Source of the DNA: Pseudomonas serbica
Lineage (GTDB): Bacteria > Pseudomonadota > Gammaproteobacteria > Pseudomonadales > Pseudomonadaceae
Direction of reading: 5' to 3'
DNA length: 64,000 bases
NCBI RefSeq assembly: GCF_028823535.1
Contig: NZ_JAQIYM010000005.1
Location: forward strand, 310,001-374,000
Shown: piece after piece, positions 56,087-64,000 of the stretch
Layout: each line of letters begins with the position of its first letter
Numbering within the stretch: the first letter of the stretch is position 1
Made by a program: the position numbers and the translations under genes
Notes under the pieces: model-generated
Told to the model about the DNA's origin: nothing
Database searches by the model: none
Seen by the model: the letters and a program-made list of their open reading frames with translations, nothing else

Positions 56087-57286
56087 ATGTCTGAAAACCA
56101 GCGCCCCCTGGCGGTCACGCTGCAAGTCGTTTCCATCGTTCTGTTTACCTTCATCGGCTACCTCAATATCGGCATTCCATTGGCGGTACTGCCGGGCTAT
56201 GTCCATAGCGACCTGGGCTTTGGCGCCGTGATCGCCGGGCTGGTGATCAGCGTGCAGTACCTCGCTACCCTGCTCAGCCGCCCCTACGCCGGGAAAATCA
56301 TCGACAACAAGGGCAGCAAACTGGCGGTCATGTATGGTCTGGCCGGCTGTGGCCTGAGCGGTGTGTTCATGCTGATCTCGGCCTGGACCGAAAGCCTGCC
56401 AATGCTCAGCCTGATCAGCTTGTTGATCGGCCGCCTGGTGCTCGGCAGTGCCGAAAGCCTGGTGGGCTCAGGCTCCATTGGCTGGGGCATCGGCCGGGTC
56501 GGTGCGGCGAATACCGCCAAGGTCATCTCGTGGAACGGCATTGCCAGTTACGGCGCACTGGCCGTGGGTGCCCCGTTGGGCGTGCTGTTGGTCAAGCAGA
56601 TGGGATTGTGGAGCATGGGCGTGAGCATTGTCTTGCTGGCGGTGCTTGGCCTGCTGCTGGCCTGGCCGAAAACCGCGGCGCCTATCGTAGTCGGCGAACG
56701 CTTGCCGTTCATGCACGTGCTTGGTCGGGTGCTGCCCCACGGTTGCGGCCTCGCCCTGGGCTCGATCGGCTTTGGCACCATCGCCACCTTCATCACCCTG
56801 TATTACGCCACTCAACATTGGGACAACGCCGTGTTGTGCCTGAGCCTGTTCGGGGCGAGCTTCATCGGTGCGCGGCTGCTGTTCGGCAACCTGATCAACC
56901 GCCTCGGCGGTTTTCGCGTGGCGATTGCCTGCCTGTCGGTGGAAACCCTGGGCCTGTTGCTGTTGTGGCTGGCACCCGACGCGCATTGGGCGTTGGCAGG
57001 TGCGGCATTGAGCGGTTTCGGTTTCTCGCTGGTGTTTCCGGCGTTGGGTGTCGAAGCGGTCAACCTGGTACCGGCTTCCAGTCGCGGTGCAGCGGTCGGT
57101 GCTTACTCGCTGTTCATCGACTTGTCGCTGGGGATCACCGGGCCGCTGGCCGGCGCGGTGGCGGCAGGATTCGGCTTTGCCTCGATCTTCCTGTTCGCCG
57201 CCCTCGCTGCCGTGAGCGGCCTGGCGTTGAGCCTCTACCTGTACCGTCAGGCACCGAAACAACGCCAGGCGCGGGATTCGCGCTAA
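56087..57286 (+). CDS. Major facilitator superfamily transporter
   Basis: A 399-residue MFS protein with about 12 hydrophobic segments and the loop 2-3 motif [21 protein letters not shown], the family's RxGxxxD/R-type signature. It resembles the YhhS/YfcJ group of putative exporters. The substrate cannot be told from sequence. Its stop overlaps the end of the convergent arfB gene by four bases. Confidence 0.88.
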   Translation: MSENQRPLAVTLQVVSIVLFTFIGYLNIGIPLAVLPGYVHSDLGFGAVIAGLVISVQYLATLLSRPYAGKIIDNKGSKLAVMYGLAGCGLSGVFMLISAWTESLPMLSLISLLIGRLVLGSAESLVGSGSIGWGIGRVGAANTAKVISWNGIASYGALAVGAPLGVLLVKQMGLWSMGVSIVLLAVLGLLLAWPKTAAPIVVGERLPFMHVLGRVLPHGCGLALGSIGFGTIATFITLYYATQHWDNAVLCLSLFGASFIGARLLFGNLINRLGGFRVAIACLSVETLGLLLLWLAPDAHWALAGAALSGFGFSLVFPALGVEAVNLVPASSRGAAVGAYSLFIDLSLGITGPLAGAVAAGFGFASIFLFAALAAVSGLALSLYLYRQAPKQRQARDSR

Positions 57287-57696
57287 AAGTCGACCTTGCC
57301 GCGCCCCGCCTTGATGTTGCCGCGCTTGCTCTTGGACTCGAGCCGTCGGGTCTTCGAACCGAGGGTCGGCTTGGTCGGCCGGCGTTTCTTCTCGACCTTG
57401 GTGGCGCTCTGGATCAACTCGACCAGACGCTCCAGCGCATCGGCGCGGTTCTGCTCCTGGGTACGGTATTGCTGGGCCTTGATGATCAACACGCCTTCGC
57501 TGGTGATGCGACTGTCGCGCAGCGCCAACAGCCGCTCCTTATAGAACTCGGGCAAGGACGAGGCCGGAATGTCGAAGCGCAGGTGCACGGCACTGGAGAC
57601 CTTGTTGACGTTCTGCCCTCCCGCGCCCTGGGCGCGAATCGCCGTCAATTCGATCTCGGCATCCGGCAGATGCACGTTGTTGGAAATCACCAGCAT
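57283..57696 (-). CDS. arfB: Alternative ribosome-rescue factor ArfB (peptidyl-tRNA hydrolase)
   Basis: A 137-residue release-factor-like protein with the catalytic GGQ at 26-28 ([13 protein letters not shown]) and a basic C-terminal tail ([31 protein letters not shown]) that enters the empty mRNA channel. It hydrolyses peptidyl-tRNA on ribosomes stalled without a stop codon. The ATG at 57694-57696 gives the standard length; a longer frame to 57771 would run into a terminator region. Confidence 0.93.
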   Translation of the reverse strand: MLVISNNVHLPDAEIELTAIRAQGAGGQNVNKVSSAVHLRFDIPASSLPEFYKERLLALRDSRITSEGVLIIKAQQYRTQEQNRADALERLVELIQSATKVEKKRRPTKPTLGSKTRRLESKSKRGNIKAGRGKVDF

Positions 57697-57756
57697 GGAA
57701 AAGCGTCCGTATTCAGAGTCGCCAGAATACCCCGTAGGGGCCCTGCATTGCCCACA

Positions 57757-57782
57757 AAAAACCCGGCACATGGCCGGGTTTG
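57757..57782 (-). terminator. Terminator after the permease gene
   Basis: Stem AACCCGGC/GCCGGGTT with a short CATGT loop, followed on the minus strand by TTTTTTG. It lies between the permease and arfB and can act in both directions. Confidence 0.82.
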
Positions 57783-57798
57783 TCGTTTCTGCGCGGAG

Positions 57799-59211
57799 TT
57801 ACTCCACCGCTGGCTGCAAGGCGCGTTGCGCGCTGCGCTTGTTCTTGATGCCGTAGCAGACCCACATGAACACCAGCCACACCGGAATTGCGTACACCGA
57901 AGTCTGGATCCCCGGAATCAACAACATCACGCCGAGAATGAACAACACGAACGCCAGGCAGATGTAGTTGCCGTACGGGTACCAGAAGGCCTTGAACAGC
58001 GGCGTCTGTTTGGTCGCGTTCATGTGCTGGCGGAACTTGAAGTGCGAGTAGCTGATCATCGCCCAGTTGATCACCAGGGTGGCCACTACCAGCGACATCA
58101 GCAGTTCCAGCGCGTTCTGCGGGATCAGGTAGTTCAGCAGCACCGCGATCAGGGTCACGGCGGCCGAGGCCAGGATCGAACGTACCGGCACGCCGCGCTT
58201 GTCGATCTTCGCCAGTGCTTTGGGCGCATCGCCCTGTTCGGCCATGCCCAGCAGCATGCGGCTGTTGCAGTAGGTGCCGCTGTTGTACACCGACAAGGCC
58301 GCGGTCAGGACCACGAAGTTGAGGATGTGCGCAGCGGTGTTGCTGCCCAGCATCGAGAACACCTGCACGAACGGACTGCCGCTGTAGGAATCACCGGAGG
58401 CGTTCAGGGTGGCCAGCAAGCTGTCCCACGGAGTCAACGACAGCAGGATCACCAGGGCACCGATGTAGAAAATAAGGATCCGGTAGATCACCTGGTTGAT
58501 CGCTTTCGGGATCACGGTTTTCGGCTTGTCGGCTTCGGCTGCGGTGAAACCGAGCATCTCCAGGCCGCCAAAGGAAAACATGATGAACGCCATGGCCATC
58601 ACCAGGCCGTTGACGCCGTTGGGGAAGAAGCCGCCGTGGGACCACAGGTTGCTGACCGCCGCTTGCGGGCCGCCATTGCCGCTGACCAGCAGGTAGCTGC
58701 CCAGGGCAATCATGCCGACGATCGCCACGACCTTGATGATCGCGAACCAGAACTCGGCCTCGCCAAAGACTTTGACGTTGGCCAGGTTGATCGCGTTGAT
58801 CAGCACGAAGAAGGCCGCTGCGGAGACCCAGGTCGGGATGTCCGGTGCCCAGTAGTGGATGTATTTACCGACCGCCGTCAGCTCCGACATGCCGACCAGG
58901 ATGTACAGGATCCAGCAGTTCCAGCCCGACAGGAAGCCGGCAAAGCCGCCCCAGTACTTGTGCGCGAAATGGCTGAAGGAGCCAGCCACCGGGTCTTCGA
59001 CGATCATTTCGCCCAGCTGGCGCATGATCATGAAGGCAATGAAGCCGCAAATGGCATAGCCGAGGATCATCGACGGCCCGGCGGATTTCAGCACTCCGGC
59101 CGAGCCGAGGAACAGACCGGTACCGATCGCGCCACCGAGGGCAATCAGTTGAATGTGGCGATTTTTCAGGCCGCGTTTCAGCTCGCCCGAATGCGAGTTT
59201 TGTCCACTCAT
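57799..59211 (-). CDS. aroP: Amino acid permease, AroP/PheP-like
   Basis: A 470-residue APC-family permease with about 12 membrane helices. The start (GELKRGLKNRHIQLIALGGAIGTGLFLG) and the GEMIVEDPVAGSFSHFAHKYWG segment are typical of the AroP/PheP/GabP subgroup, which imports amino acids with protons. Its nearness to phhABC suggests an aromatic substrate, but that is inference; other amino acids remain possible. The ATG at 59209-59211 (MSGQNSHSG) is the family start. Confidence 0.88.
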   Translation of the reverse strand: MSGQNSHSGELKRGLKNRHIQLIALGGAIGTGLFLGSAGVLKSAGPSMILGYAICGFIAFMIMRQLGEMIVEDPVAGSFSHFAHKYWGGFAGFLSGWNCWILYILVGMSELTAVGKYIHYWAPDIPTWVSAAAFFVLINAINLANVKVFGEAEFWFAIIKVVAIVGMIALGSYLLVSGNGGPQAAVSNLWSHGGFFPNGVNGLVMAMAFIMFSFGGLEMLGFTAAEADKPKTVIPKAINQVIYRILIFYIGALVILLSLTPWDSLLATLNASGDSYSGSPFVQVFSMLGSNTAAHILNFVVLTAALSVYNSGTYCNSRMLLGMAEQGDAPKALAKIDKRGVPVRSILASAAVTLIAVLLNYLIPQNALELLMSLVVATLVINWAMISYSHFKFRQHMNATKQTPLFKAFWYPYGNYICLAFVLFILGVMLLIPGIQTSVYAIPVWLVFMWVCYGIKNKRSAQRALQPAVE

Positions 59212-59502
59212 GAAAAGGGTCTCACGCAAGGTTTGATGATGTTCAGTAGGCGTTGCTGCTCAGGACAGAGGTTAAGCAGCGCCGATCAAACCCCAGCGCA
59301 GGCACCAGGAGTTCAGCGTATTTACAACGGTCATGCGTCACCTGTTTGTTTTTATCTGTGACGAAATCGAACCCGACGCGCTTGTGACGCGGCGGAGTGA
59401 ACAAGGCGGATAGCCTTGAGGTTTGCGCATTTGCGCAGGAGGTCACAGGTAAAACGCGGCGCATTGTACACCTGTAACCCCCTGTTGCCAGACCCCGCTG
59501 GA

Positions 59503-59649
59503 TCAGCGTGTCGGTAGCCGGGATTGCGTGTGTCCGCCTCGATGGGGTCGGGCGGCAGCAAAAAGGAGGTCAGACCTTTGCAGGTCCAGGACCGGGACGG
59601 TAGAAACACCGGCCCGCGATGAGAGCTGAAAATGGATTGCGGCGTTCAT
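59503..59649 (-). CDS. Putative 48-residue leader ORF upstream of the permease
   Basis: The ATG at 59647-59649 has a near-perfect AAGGAGG four bases before it and opens a 48-codon frame (MNAAIHFQLSSRAGV...) ending at TGA 59503-59505. The Shine-Dalgarno run CAAAAAGGAGG is exactly complementary to a CCTCCTTTTTG inside the ORF, 84 bases away. Translation would therefore be inhibited when the two pair. It lies about 290 bases before the permease start on the same strand. I do not recognise the peptide; a chance ORF is possible. Confidence 0.45.
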   Translation of the reverse strand: MNAAIHFQLSSRAGVSTVPVLDLQRSDLLFAAARPHRGGHTQSRLPTR

Positions 59650-59664
59650 TGCGCCTCCTTTTTG
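59559..59664 (-). promoter_or_regulatory. Shine-Dalgarno/anti-Shine-Dalgarno inverted repeat
   Basis: Perfect 11-base inverted arms at 59559-59569 and 59654-59664 (CAAAAAGGAGG/CCTCCTTTTTG) bracket the start of the leader ORF. Folding would sequester its ribosome-binding site. Confidence 0.55.
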
Positions 59665-59890
59665 TTATGCACCTGCACGACAGGCATGGCGCGCATGACA
59701 CCTTGCATGGGGTCGGGAAACAAGCGGGCTAGAGCGTTGGGGGAAGGAGCAGAAGGAATGGAGCGTAAGAATTTTCTTACGGGATCAAAAGAAAGACGAT
59801 TTCACGGGGTTAACCCTGGGATTTCGTCATGTTTTCTTTACAGCCTGTCATTTTGGCTTTCCACTTTGGGCATCTACCTGCTGGACTGAC

Positions 59891-59979
59891 GCTTTCGCGA
59901 GCAGGCTCGCTCCCACAGGAGCCTGCGTTGTTCCACGGAAATGCGATCCCTTGTGGGAGCGGGCTTGCTCGCGAAGGCG
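59891..59979. repeat. Inverted REP pair (BIME)
   Basis: Two TTCGCGAGCAGGCTCGCTCC-type elements face each other around a 30-base core downstream of rluB. Confidence 0.87.
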
Positions 59980-60014
59980 TCCTCAAAAACACCACAGGGC
60001 TAAAATCAGGCACG

Positions 60015-60048
60015 AAAAAAAACGCCAACCCGAAGGTTGGCGTTTTTC
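60015..60048 (-). terminator. Rho-independent terminator after rluB
   Basis: A 10-base stem AACGCCAACC/GGTTGGCGTT with a CGAA loop, followed on the minus strand by TTTTTT; the T-run on the plus strand makes it bidirectional. It starts 17 bases beyond the rluB stop. Confidence 0.9.
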
Positions 60049-60064
60049 GTGAAGCGCTTACCGA

Positions 60065-61285
60065 TTACTCAGGCTTGCGACGACCAAAGCCCGGACGCTG
60101 ACCGGAACCCGCCGGTGCGCCACGGCGCTTGCCCGATGGCGTATCACCGTCGACCAGCTTGATTCCAGGACGCTTCGGCGCCGGCTTGGCCGGACGCTTG
60201 GTGTCGGCCGGACGATCGGCTACCGGGGTACCACGGCCTTCGCCACGCTCGGTACGGCCATTGGCCGGACGCGGCGTGCGCGGACCGCGCTCACCGTCCT
60301 GACGGGCGGCTGGCTTGCGTGCCGGGCGCTCGCCTTCGATCTGCGGCTCGCGGCTGGCACGCGGTGCGGCCGGAGCGGCGGCTGCGCCAGTGGCCGGACG
60401 CAGGGTCCGTACGCGCTCGGTCTTGGCCATTGGACGCGACGACTTACGCTGCATCCGCTCAAGCTTGTCCTTGCTCTTGGCGTTCATCTGCGGCATCGCG
60501 ACCGGCGTCAGGCCGACCTCGGCACTCAGGATGTCGACTTCGTACTGGCTCATTTCGCGCCAGCGGCCCATCGGCAGGTCGGAGTTGAGGAACACCGGAC
60601 CGAAACGCACGCGCTTCAAGCGGCTGACCACCAGGCCCTGGGATTCCCACAGGCGACGAACTTCGCGGTTGCGACCTTCCATCACCACGCAGTGATACCA
60701 GTGGTTGAAACCTTCGCCACCTGGCGCCTGCTTGATGTCGGTGAACTTGGCCGGGCCGTCTTCGAGGACCACGCCGGCTTTCAGACGCTCGATCATCTCG
60801 TCATCGACTTCGCCACGCACACGTACCGCGTATTCACGGTCCATTTCGTAGGAAGGGTGCATCAGGCGGTTGGCCAGTTCACCGTCAGTGGTGAACATCA
60901 ACAGACCGGTGGTGTTGATGTCGAGACGACCGATGTTGATCCAGCGGCCTTCTTTCGGCTTTGGCATCTTGTCGAACACGGTCGGGCGACCTTCCGGGTC
61001 GACACGGGTGCAGATCTCGCCGTCAGGCTTGTTGTACATGATCACGCGGCGGACCGACTCGGCAGCCTCTTCACGCTTGATTACCTTGCCATCGATGGTG
61101 ATGGCGTCATGCATGTCAACGCGCTGGCCAAGGGTGGCGTCTTTGCCGTTGACCTTGATTCGGCCGTGGCTGATCCAGGCTTCCACGTCACGGCGCGAGC
61201 CGACGCCGATACGGGCGAGGACTTTCTGCAGCTTTTCGCCTGCTGGGCCGATTTCCTGGTCGTCTTTCTGGTCTTTGATACTCAT
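60065..61285 (-). CDS. rluB: 23S rRNA pseudouridine(2605) synthase RluB
   Basis: A 406-residue RsuA/RluB-type enzyme that isomerises U2605 of 23S rRNA. An S4 RNA-binding domain (about 16-75, GEKLQKVLARIGVGSRRDVEAWI) precedes the synthase domain with catalytic D122 in IGRLDINTTGLLMF. The C-terminal ~150 residues (after about 250) are a low-complexity tail rich in Arg, Pro, Ala and Lys, longer than in E. coli but common in Pseudomonas. It is separated from scpB by a REP hairpin. Confidence 0.94.
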   Translation of the reverse strand: MSIKDQKDDQEIGPAGEKLQKVLARIGVGSRRDVEAWISHGRIKVNGKDATLGQRVDMHDAITIDGKVIKREEAAESVRRVIMYNKPDGEICTRVDPEGRPTVFDKMPKPKEGRWINIGRLDINTTGLLMFTTDGELANRLMHPSYEMDREYAVRVRGEVDDEMIERLKAGVVLEDGPAKFTDIKQAPGGEGFNHWYHCVVMEGRNREVRRLWESQGLVVSRLKRVRFGPVFLNSDLPMGRWREMSQYEVDILSAEVGLTPVAMPQMNAKSKDKLERMQRKSSRPMAKTERVRTLRPATGAAAAPAAPRASREPQIEGERPARKPAARQDGERGPRTPRPANGRTERGEGRGTPVADRPADTKRPAKPAPKRPGIKLVDGDTPSGKRRGAPAGSGQRPGFGRRKPE

Positions 61286-61453
61286 CTGGGCACCTCCCGG
61301 TGTGTTCTGAAAACTGGGTACTTGAGCGAAGGGATCGCCGAAGGGTCGCGAATCATACGCGCATGTGGGCGTTTGCGCATCAGAGACTAGCTGATCAACG
61401 CAAGGTTATTTCTTTTTCCGCCGGCCGGTGATCCACTGTGAACACATTCCCCC

Positions 61454-61481
61454 TGTGGGAGCGGGCTTGCTCGCTCCCACA
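61454..61481. repeat. Compact REP hairpin
   Basis: Arms TGTGGGAGCG and CGCTCCCACA (61454-61463 and 61472-61481) surround GGCTTGCT in the 207-base gap between scpB and rluB. No terminator U-run is present. Confidence 0.82.
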
Positions 61482-61492
61482 TTGGAACTGCG

Positions 61493-62452
61493 TCAGTCGT
61501 CGAATTCGCGGCGTTCGGCCTCGATGGCTTCGGCCAGGGCCAGGGCTTCGGCTTCTTCGTCGGACAACTCCGGCTCGGGTTTCGGTTGTTCGAGGGCAGC
61601 AACGGCGGCCAGGAGTTTTTCCCGGGCCTCGGCAACACCGAGGATGTCCTCTTCCTCCTCGGGTTCAGGCTCAACCGGCAAATCCACCTGCTCCGCTTCA
61701 ACGTCAGGCTGCTCCTGATCGATCGCCGGCAGCTCACCATCACGCAACAAATCGTCGAAATCAGTCTTGATCCCCTCCTCCATGCTGTCCAGCTCCAGCA
61801 ACAGCGTATGGAAACTGGTCTCTTCCTTGGGCTCTTCCGGCTCGGCGCTGGCGTCGGCCAGTTCCTGCAGCCCGGCGGGTACCGGTGCGTCGTCGAAATC
61901 GAGCACTGGATCCGGCTCCAGCTCGCGCACCTCGGCCAGCGGCGGCAGGTCATCCAGGTTCTTCAGGTTGAAGTGATCGAGAAACGCCTTGGTGGTGGCG
62001 AACATCGCTGGCTTGCCCGGAACGTCGCGGTAACCGACGATGCGGATCCACTCGCGCTCCATCAGCGTCTTGACGATCTGGCTGTTGACCGCCACGCCCC
62101 GCACGTCTTCGATCTCGCCCCGGGTGATCGGTTGGCGATAGGCGATCAAGGCAATGGTTTCGAGCATGGCACGCGAGTAGCGCTGCGGCCGTTCTTCCCA
62201 AAGACGCCCCACCCACGGGGAGAATTTTTCACGGATCTGCAGGCGATAGCCGGAAGCGACCTCCTTCAACTCGTACGCACGGCCATCGCAGGACTTGCCC
62301 AGGAGGGTCAGGGCTTTCTTGAAGACCGCCGGTTCCGGGCGCTCAGCCTCTTCGAAGAGCTCGAACAGGCGCTCCAGGGATTGCGGTTTTCCGGAGGCCA
62401 ACAGAAAGGCTTCGAGCAGTGGCGCCAGCTCGCGGGGTTCACTCAGGTTCAT
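61493..62452 (-). CDS. scpB: Segregation and condensation protein ScpB
   Basis: A 319-residue ScpB, the winged-helix partner of the SMC-ScpA kleisin complex. The conserved core (about 1-185) contains ALTLLGKSCDGRAYELKEVASGYRLQ, RYSRAMLETIALIAYRQPITRGEIEDVRGV and WIRIVGYRDVPGKPAMFATTKAFLDHF. The rest is a long, very acidic tail (Glu/Asp-rich, about 190-319) not present in short ScpBs. It follows scpA by 11 bases. Confidence 0.93.
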   Translation of the reverse strand: MNLSEPRELAPLLEAFLLASGKPQSLERLFELFEEAERPEPAVFKKALTLLGKSCDGRAYELKEVASGYRLQIREKFSPWVGRLWEERPQRYSRAMLETIALIAYRQPITRGEIEDVRGVAVNSQIVKTLMEREWIRIVGYRDVPGKPAMFATTKAFLDHFNLKNLDDLPPLAEVRELEPDPVLDFDDAPVPAGLQELADASAEPEEPKEETSFHTLLLELDSMEEGIKTDFDDLLRDGELPAIDQEQPDVEAEQVDLPVEPEPEEEEDILGVAEAREKLLAAVAALEQPKPEPELSDEEAEALALAEAIEAERREFDD

Positions 62453-62463
62453 GATTGGACTCG

Positions 62464-63282
62464 TTATTCGGCTCTTGCTCGGACGTGGATCGCGGCGAAC
62501 GGCTCATTTTGCACCAGCTCGACCAAGGATTCCTTGACCAGCTCGAGGATCGCCATGAAAGTCACGACAACCCCCAGGCGCCCTTCCTCGGCGGTGAACA
62601 GCTCGACAAACGGCACGAAACCGCCGCCCTTGAGCCGTTCCAGCACGTCGCTCATGCGTTCACGGGTGGACAGCGCCTCGCGGCTGACCTGGTGGCTTTC
62701 GAACATGTCGCCGCGGCGCAGCACCTCGGCCATGGACAGCAGAATCTCGGACAGGCGCACATCCGGCAACAGTTTGCGCGCCCGGGCCTCCGGGGCATCC
62801 AGCTTGGGCACCACCACGTCGCGACCGACCCGGCTCAGGCCATCGATGCCTTCGGCGGCAGCCTTGAAGCGCTCGTATTCCTGCAAGCGACGGATCAGTT
62901 CGGCGCGCGGGTCTTCTTCCTCGTCCTCGACGGTTTCGGCCCGCGGCAGCAGCATCCGCGACTTGATTTCGGCCAGCATCGCGGCCATCACCAGGTATTC
63001 GGCGGCCAGTTCCAGGCGCACCGACTGCATCAATTCGACATACCCCATGTACTGACGGGTGATTTCCGCTACCGGGATGTCGAGGATATTGATGTTCTGT
63101 TTGCGGATCAGGTACAGGAGCAGATCGAGGGGGCCTTCGAAGGCTTCGAGAAAGACTTCCAGCGCATCCGGCGGGATGTACAGGTCCAGCGGCATTTCCA
63201 TGACCGCCTGGCCATAGACCATGGCGAAAGGCAGCTCTTGCTGGGCTCCGGCCTGACTGTCGACGGCTTCCACTGCGGACAT
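62464..63282 (-). CDS. scpA: Segregation and condensation protein ScpA
   Basis: A 272-residue kleisin. The N-terminal helical SMC-binding domain (FEGPLDLLLYLIRKQNINILDIPVAEITRQYM, AAEYLVMAAMLAEIKSRMLLPR) and the C-terminal winged-helix (RMSDVLERLKGGGFVPFVELF; VVVTFMAILELVKESLV) are clear. With ScpB and SMC or a related ATPase it organises chromosome segregation. It starts immediately after the YciO-family stop codon. Confidence 0.95.
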   Translation of the reverse strand: MSAVEAVDSQAGAQQELPFAMVYGQAVMEMPLDLYIPPDALEVFLEAFEGPLDLLLYLIRKQNINILDIPVAEITRQYMGYVELMQSVRLELAAEYLVMAAMLAEIKSRMLLPRAETVEDEEEDPRAELIRRLQEYERFKAAAEGIDGLSRVGRDVVVPKLDAPEARARKLLPDVRLSEILLSMAEVLRRGDMFESHQVSREALSTRERMSDVLERLKGGGFVPFVELFTAEEGRLGVVVTFMAILELVKESLVELVQNEPFAAIHVRARAE

Positions 63283-63912
63283 CTAGGCCTCGACCATGAA
63301 CGGCGCAGGGTCGCCGCAACCGACACGGATCACTTCCGGCTCGCCGTCGGCGAGGTTGATCACCGTGGAAGCCTTGATCCCGCCGAAACCGCCGTCGATG
63401 ATCAGGTCGACCTGATGCTCGAGCAATTGGCGCATTTCATACGGATCGGTCAAAGGATCCTCGTCGCCCGGCATGATCAGCGTCACGCTCATCAGCGGTT
63501 CACCCAGCTCTTCGAGCAGCGCCAGGGCAATCGGATGGCTCGGTACCCGCAGGCCGATGGTGCGTTTTTTCGGATGCAGCAGCAGGCGCGGGACTTCGCG
63601 GGTGGCATTGAGGATGAAGGTGTAGGGCCCCGGAAGATGAGCCTTGAGAATGCGGAAAGTGCCAGTGTCGATCTTGGCGAACAGCCCCAGCTGCGACAGA
63701 TCACTGCAGATCAGCGCAAAGTTGTGCTTTTCGTCGAGCTGGCGCAGACGCCGAACGCGCTCCACGGCAACCTTGTCGCCGATCTGGCAACCAATGGCGT
63801 AGGAGGAGTCCGTGGGATAAATCACCACCCCGCCTTTGCGAATGATCTCGACAGCCTGCTTGATCAGGCGCGCTTGCGGGTTTTCCGGATGAATCTGGAA
63901 AAATTGACTCAC
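63283..63912 (-). CDS. YciO/Sua5-family threonylcarbamoyl-AMP synthase-like protein
   Basis: A 209-residue YrdC-domain protein of the YciO type (starting MSQFFQIHPENPQARLIKQAVEII). The substrate-binding strings GGVVIYPTDSSYAIGCQIGDK, RPLPGPYTFIL-like LKAHLPGPYTFILNA and RTIGLRVPSHPIALALL are conserved. TsaC/Sua5 enzymes make threonylcarbamoyl-AMP for tRNA t6A; YciO is a paralogue with weak or unclear activity, so the role is inferred. The GTG at 63910-63912 is chosen because the upstream frame would overlap the previous gene's end. Confidence 0.9.
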   Translation of the reverse strand: MSQFFQIHPENPQARLIKQAVEIIRKGGVVIYPTDSSYAIGCQIGDKVAVERVRRLRQLDEKHNFALICSDLSQLGLFAKIDTGTFRILKAHLPGPYTFILNATREVPRLLLHPKKRTIGLRVPSHPIALALLEELGEPLMSVTLIMPGDEDPLTDPYEMRQLLEHQVDLIIDGGFGGIKASTVINLADGEPEVIRVGCGDPAPFMVEA

Positions 63913-63925
63913 ATTCTCTACCTGT

Positions 63926-64000
63926 TCAGACGACGGCAATATTTGGGTCATGTTTGAATCGACACCACAGTGGTGGCAGATCCTCCGGAAGCGGGCGATA
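63926..64000 (-). CDS. Probable C-terminal end of a PHP-domain phosphoesterase (partial)
   Basis: The last 24 codons of a minus-strand gene enter from the right edge (YRPLPEDLPPLWCRF then KHDPNIAVV, stop at 63926-63928). PHP-domain phosphoesterases (RNase AM/YciV family) commonly precede yciO in Pseudomonas, and this ending looks like theirs. Identity rests mainly on context because only the tail is visible. Confidence 0.45.
   Translation of the reverse strand, partial: YRPLPEDLPPLWCRFKHDPNIAVV

Larger units (their letters stand above)
59212..60064. other. Long intergenic region between the permease and rluB
   Basis: No established gene is visible in these ~850 bases. It contains a small leader-like ORF with a hidden Shine-Dalgarno site (59503-59649), a REP pair (59891-59979) and the rluB terminator (60015-60048); the last three are listed separately. 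The stretches 59212-59500 and 59670-59890 show nothing recognisable. Confidence 0.7.

Noticed and set aside
56530..59361. Very long plus-strand frame over the MFS and permease genes
   Set aside because: It lies out of frame or antisense to well-supported genes and has His/Arg/Gln-rich composition typical of high-GC shadow frames.
59632..59889. Plus-strand 85-codon ORF next to the REP pair
   Set aside because: Cys/Met/Ser-rich with no ribosome-binding site and no recognisable motif; it overlaps the minus-strand leader region and is probably chance.

Overview
The window is a chromosomal segment of a fluorescent-group Pseudomonas (P. fluorescens/koreensis/mandelii-like). The evidence is high GC, a polar-flagellum gene order typical of Pseudomonas (fleQSR, flhF-fleN-fliA, cheYZAB-motCD), the phhRABC phenylalanine catabolism locus, and many REP palindromes of the TGTGGGAGC..GCTTGCTCGCG type. 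The species assignment is inference; no rRNA or tRNA gene is present.

Layout. About 1-14.1 kb, all minus strand: flhA-flhF-fleN-fliA-cheY-cheZ-cheA-cheB-motC-motD-parC-parP-cheW (cheW runs off the left edge). About 14.1-15.96 kb: a plus-strand insertion between flhA and flhB carrying a short RHS-core protein whose C-terminus looks like an exotoxin A-type ADP-ribosyltransferase, followed by AT-rich gene debris. About 15.96-21.4 kb: fliLMNOPQR-flhB. 21.5-25.3 kb: fliK, then the HptB/HsbR/HsbA phosphorelay and partner-switch module. 25.4-26.35 kb: seven tandem REP-pair (BIME) units. 26.4-32.1 kb: fliEFGHIJ. 32.3-36.5 kb: fleQ and fleSR. 36.7-40.8 kb: fliC-flaG-fliD-fliS-fliT. 41.1-42.0 kb: a lone ketoacyl-ACP synthase III where related species carry a flagellin-glycosylation island. 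42.3-50.7 kb: flgFGHIJKL. 51.0-55.3 kb: phhR divergent from phhABC. 55.6-57.3 kb: two tiny ORFs and an MFS transporter. 57.3-59.2 kb: arfB and an AroP-type permease. 59.2-60.0 kb: a non-coding or leader region with an unusual Shine-Dalgarno-sequestering inverted repeat. 60.1-64 kb: rluB, scpB, scpA, a YciO-family gene and the end of a probable PHP-domain gene.

How the genes work together. FleQ (sigma70-type promoter seen) with sigma54 drives the basal-body, export and fleSR operons. Clear -24/-12 elements (GG-N10-GC) were found upstream of flhA, fliL, fliK, fliE, fleS and flgF. FliA (sigma28) then drives fliC, whose promoter matches the sigma28 consensus. FlhF and FleN set polar position and number, while ParC/ParP dock the chemosensory array through CheA. 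HptB-HsbR-HsbA probably links surface-behaviour signalling to FlgM/FliA. The phh operon hydroxylates phenylalanine to tyrosine under PhhR, with an aromatic permease gene a few kb away. The most novel items are the RHS/ADP-ribosyltransferase insertion in the export-gene cluster, the leader upstream of the permease, and the BIME array inside the fli cluster.
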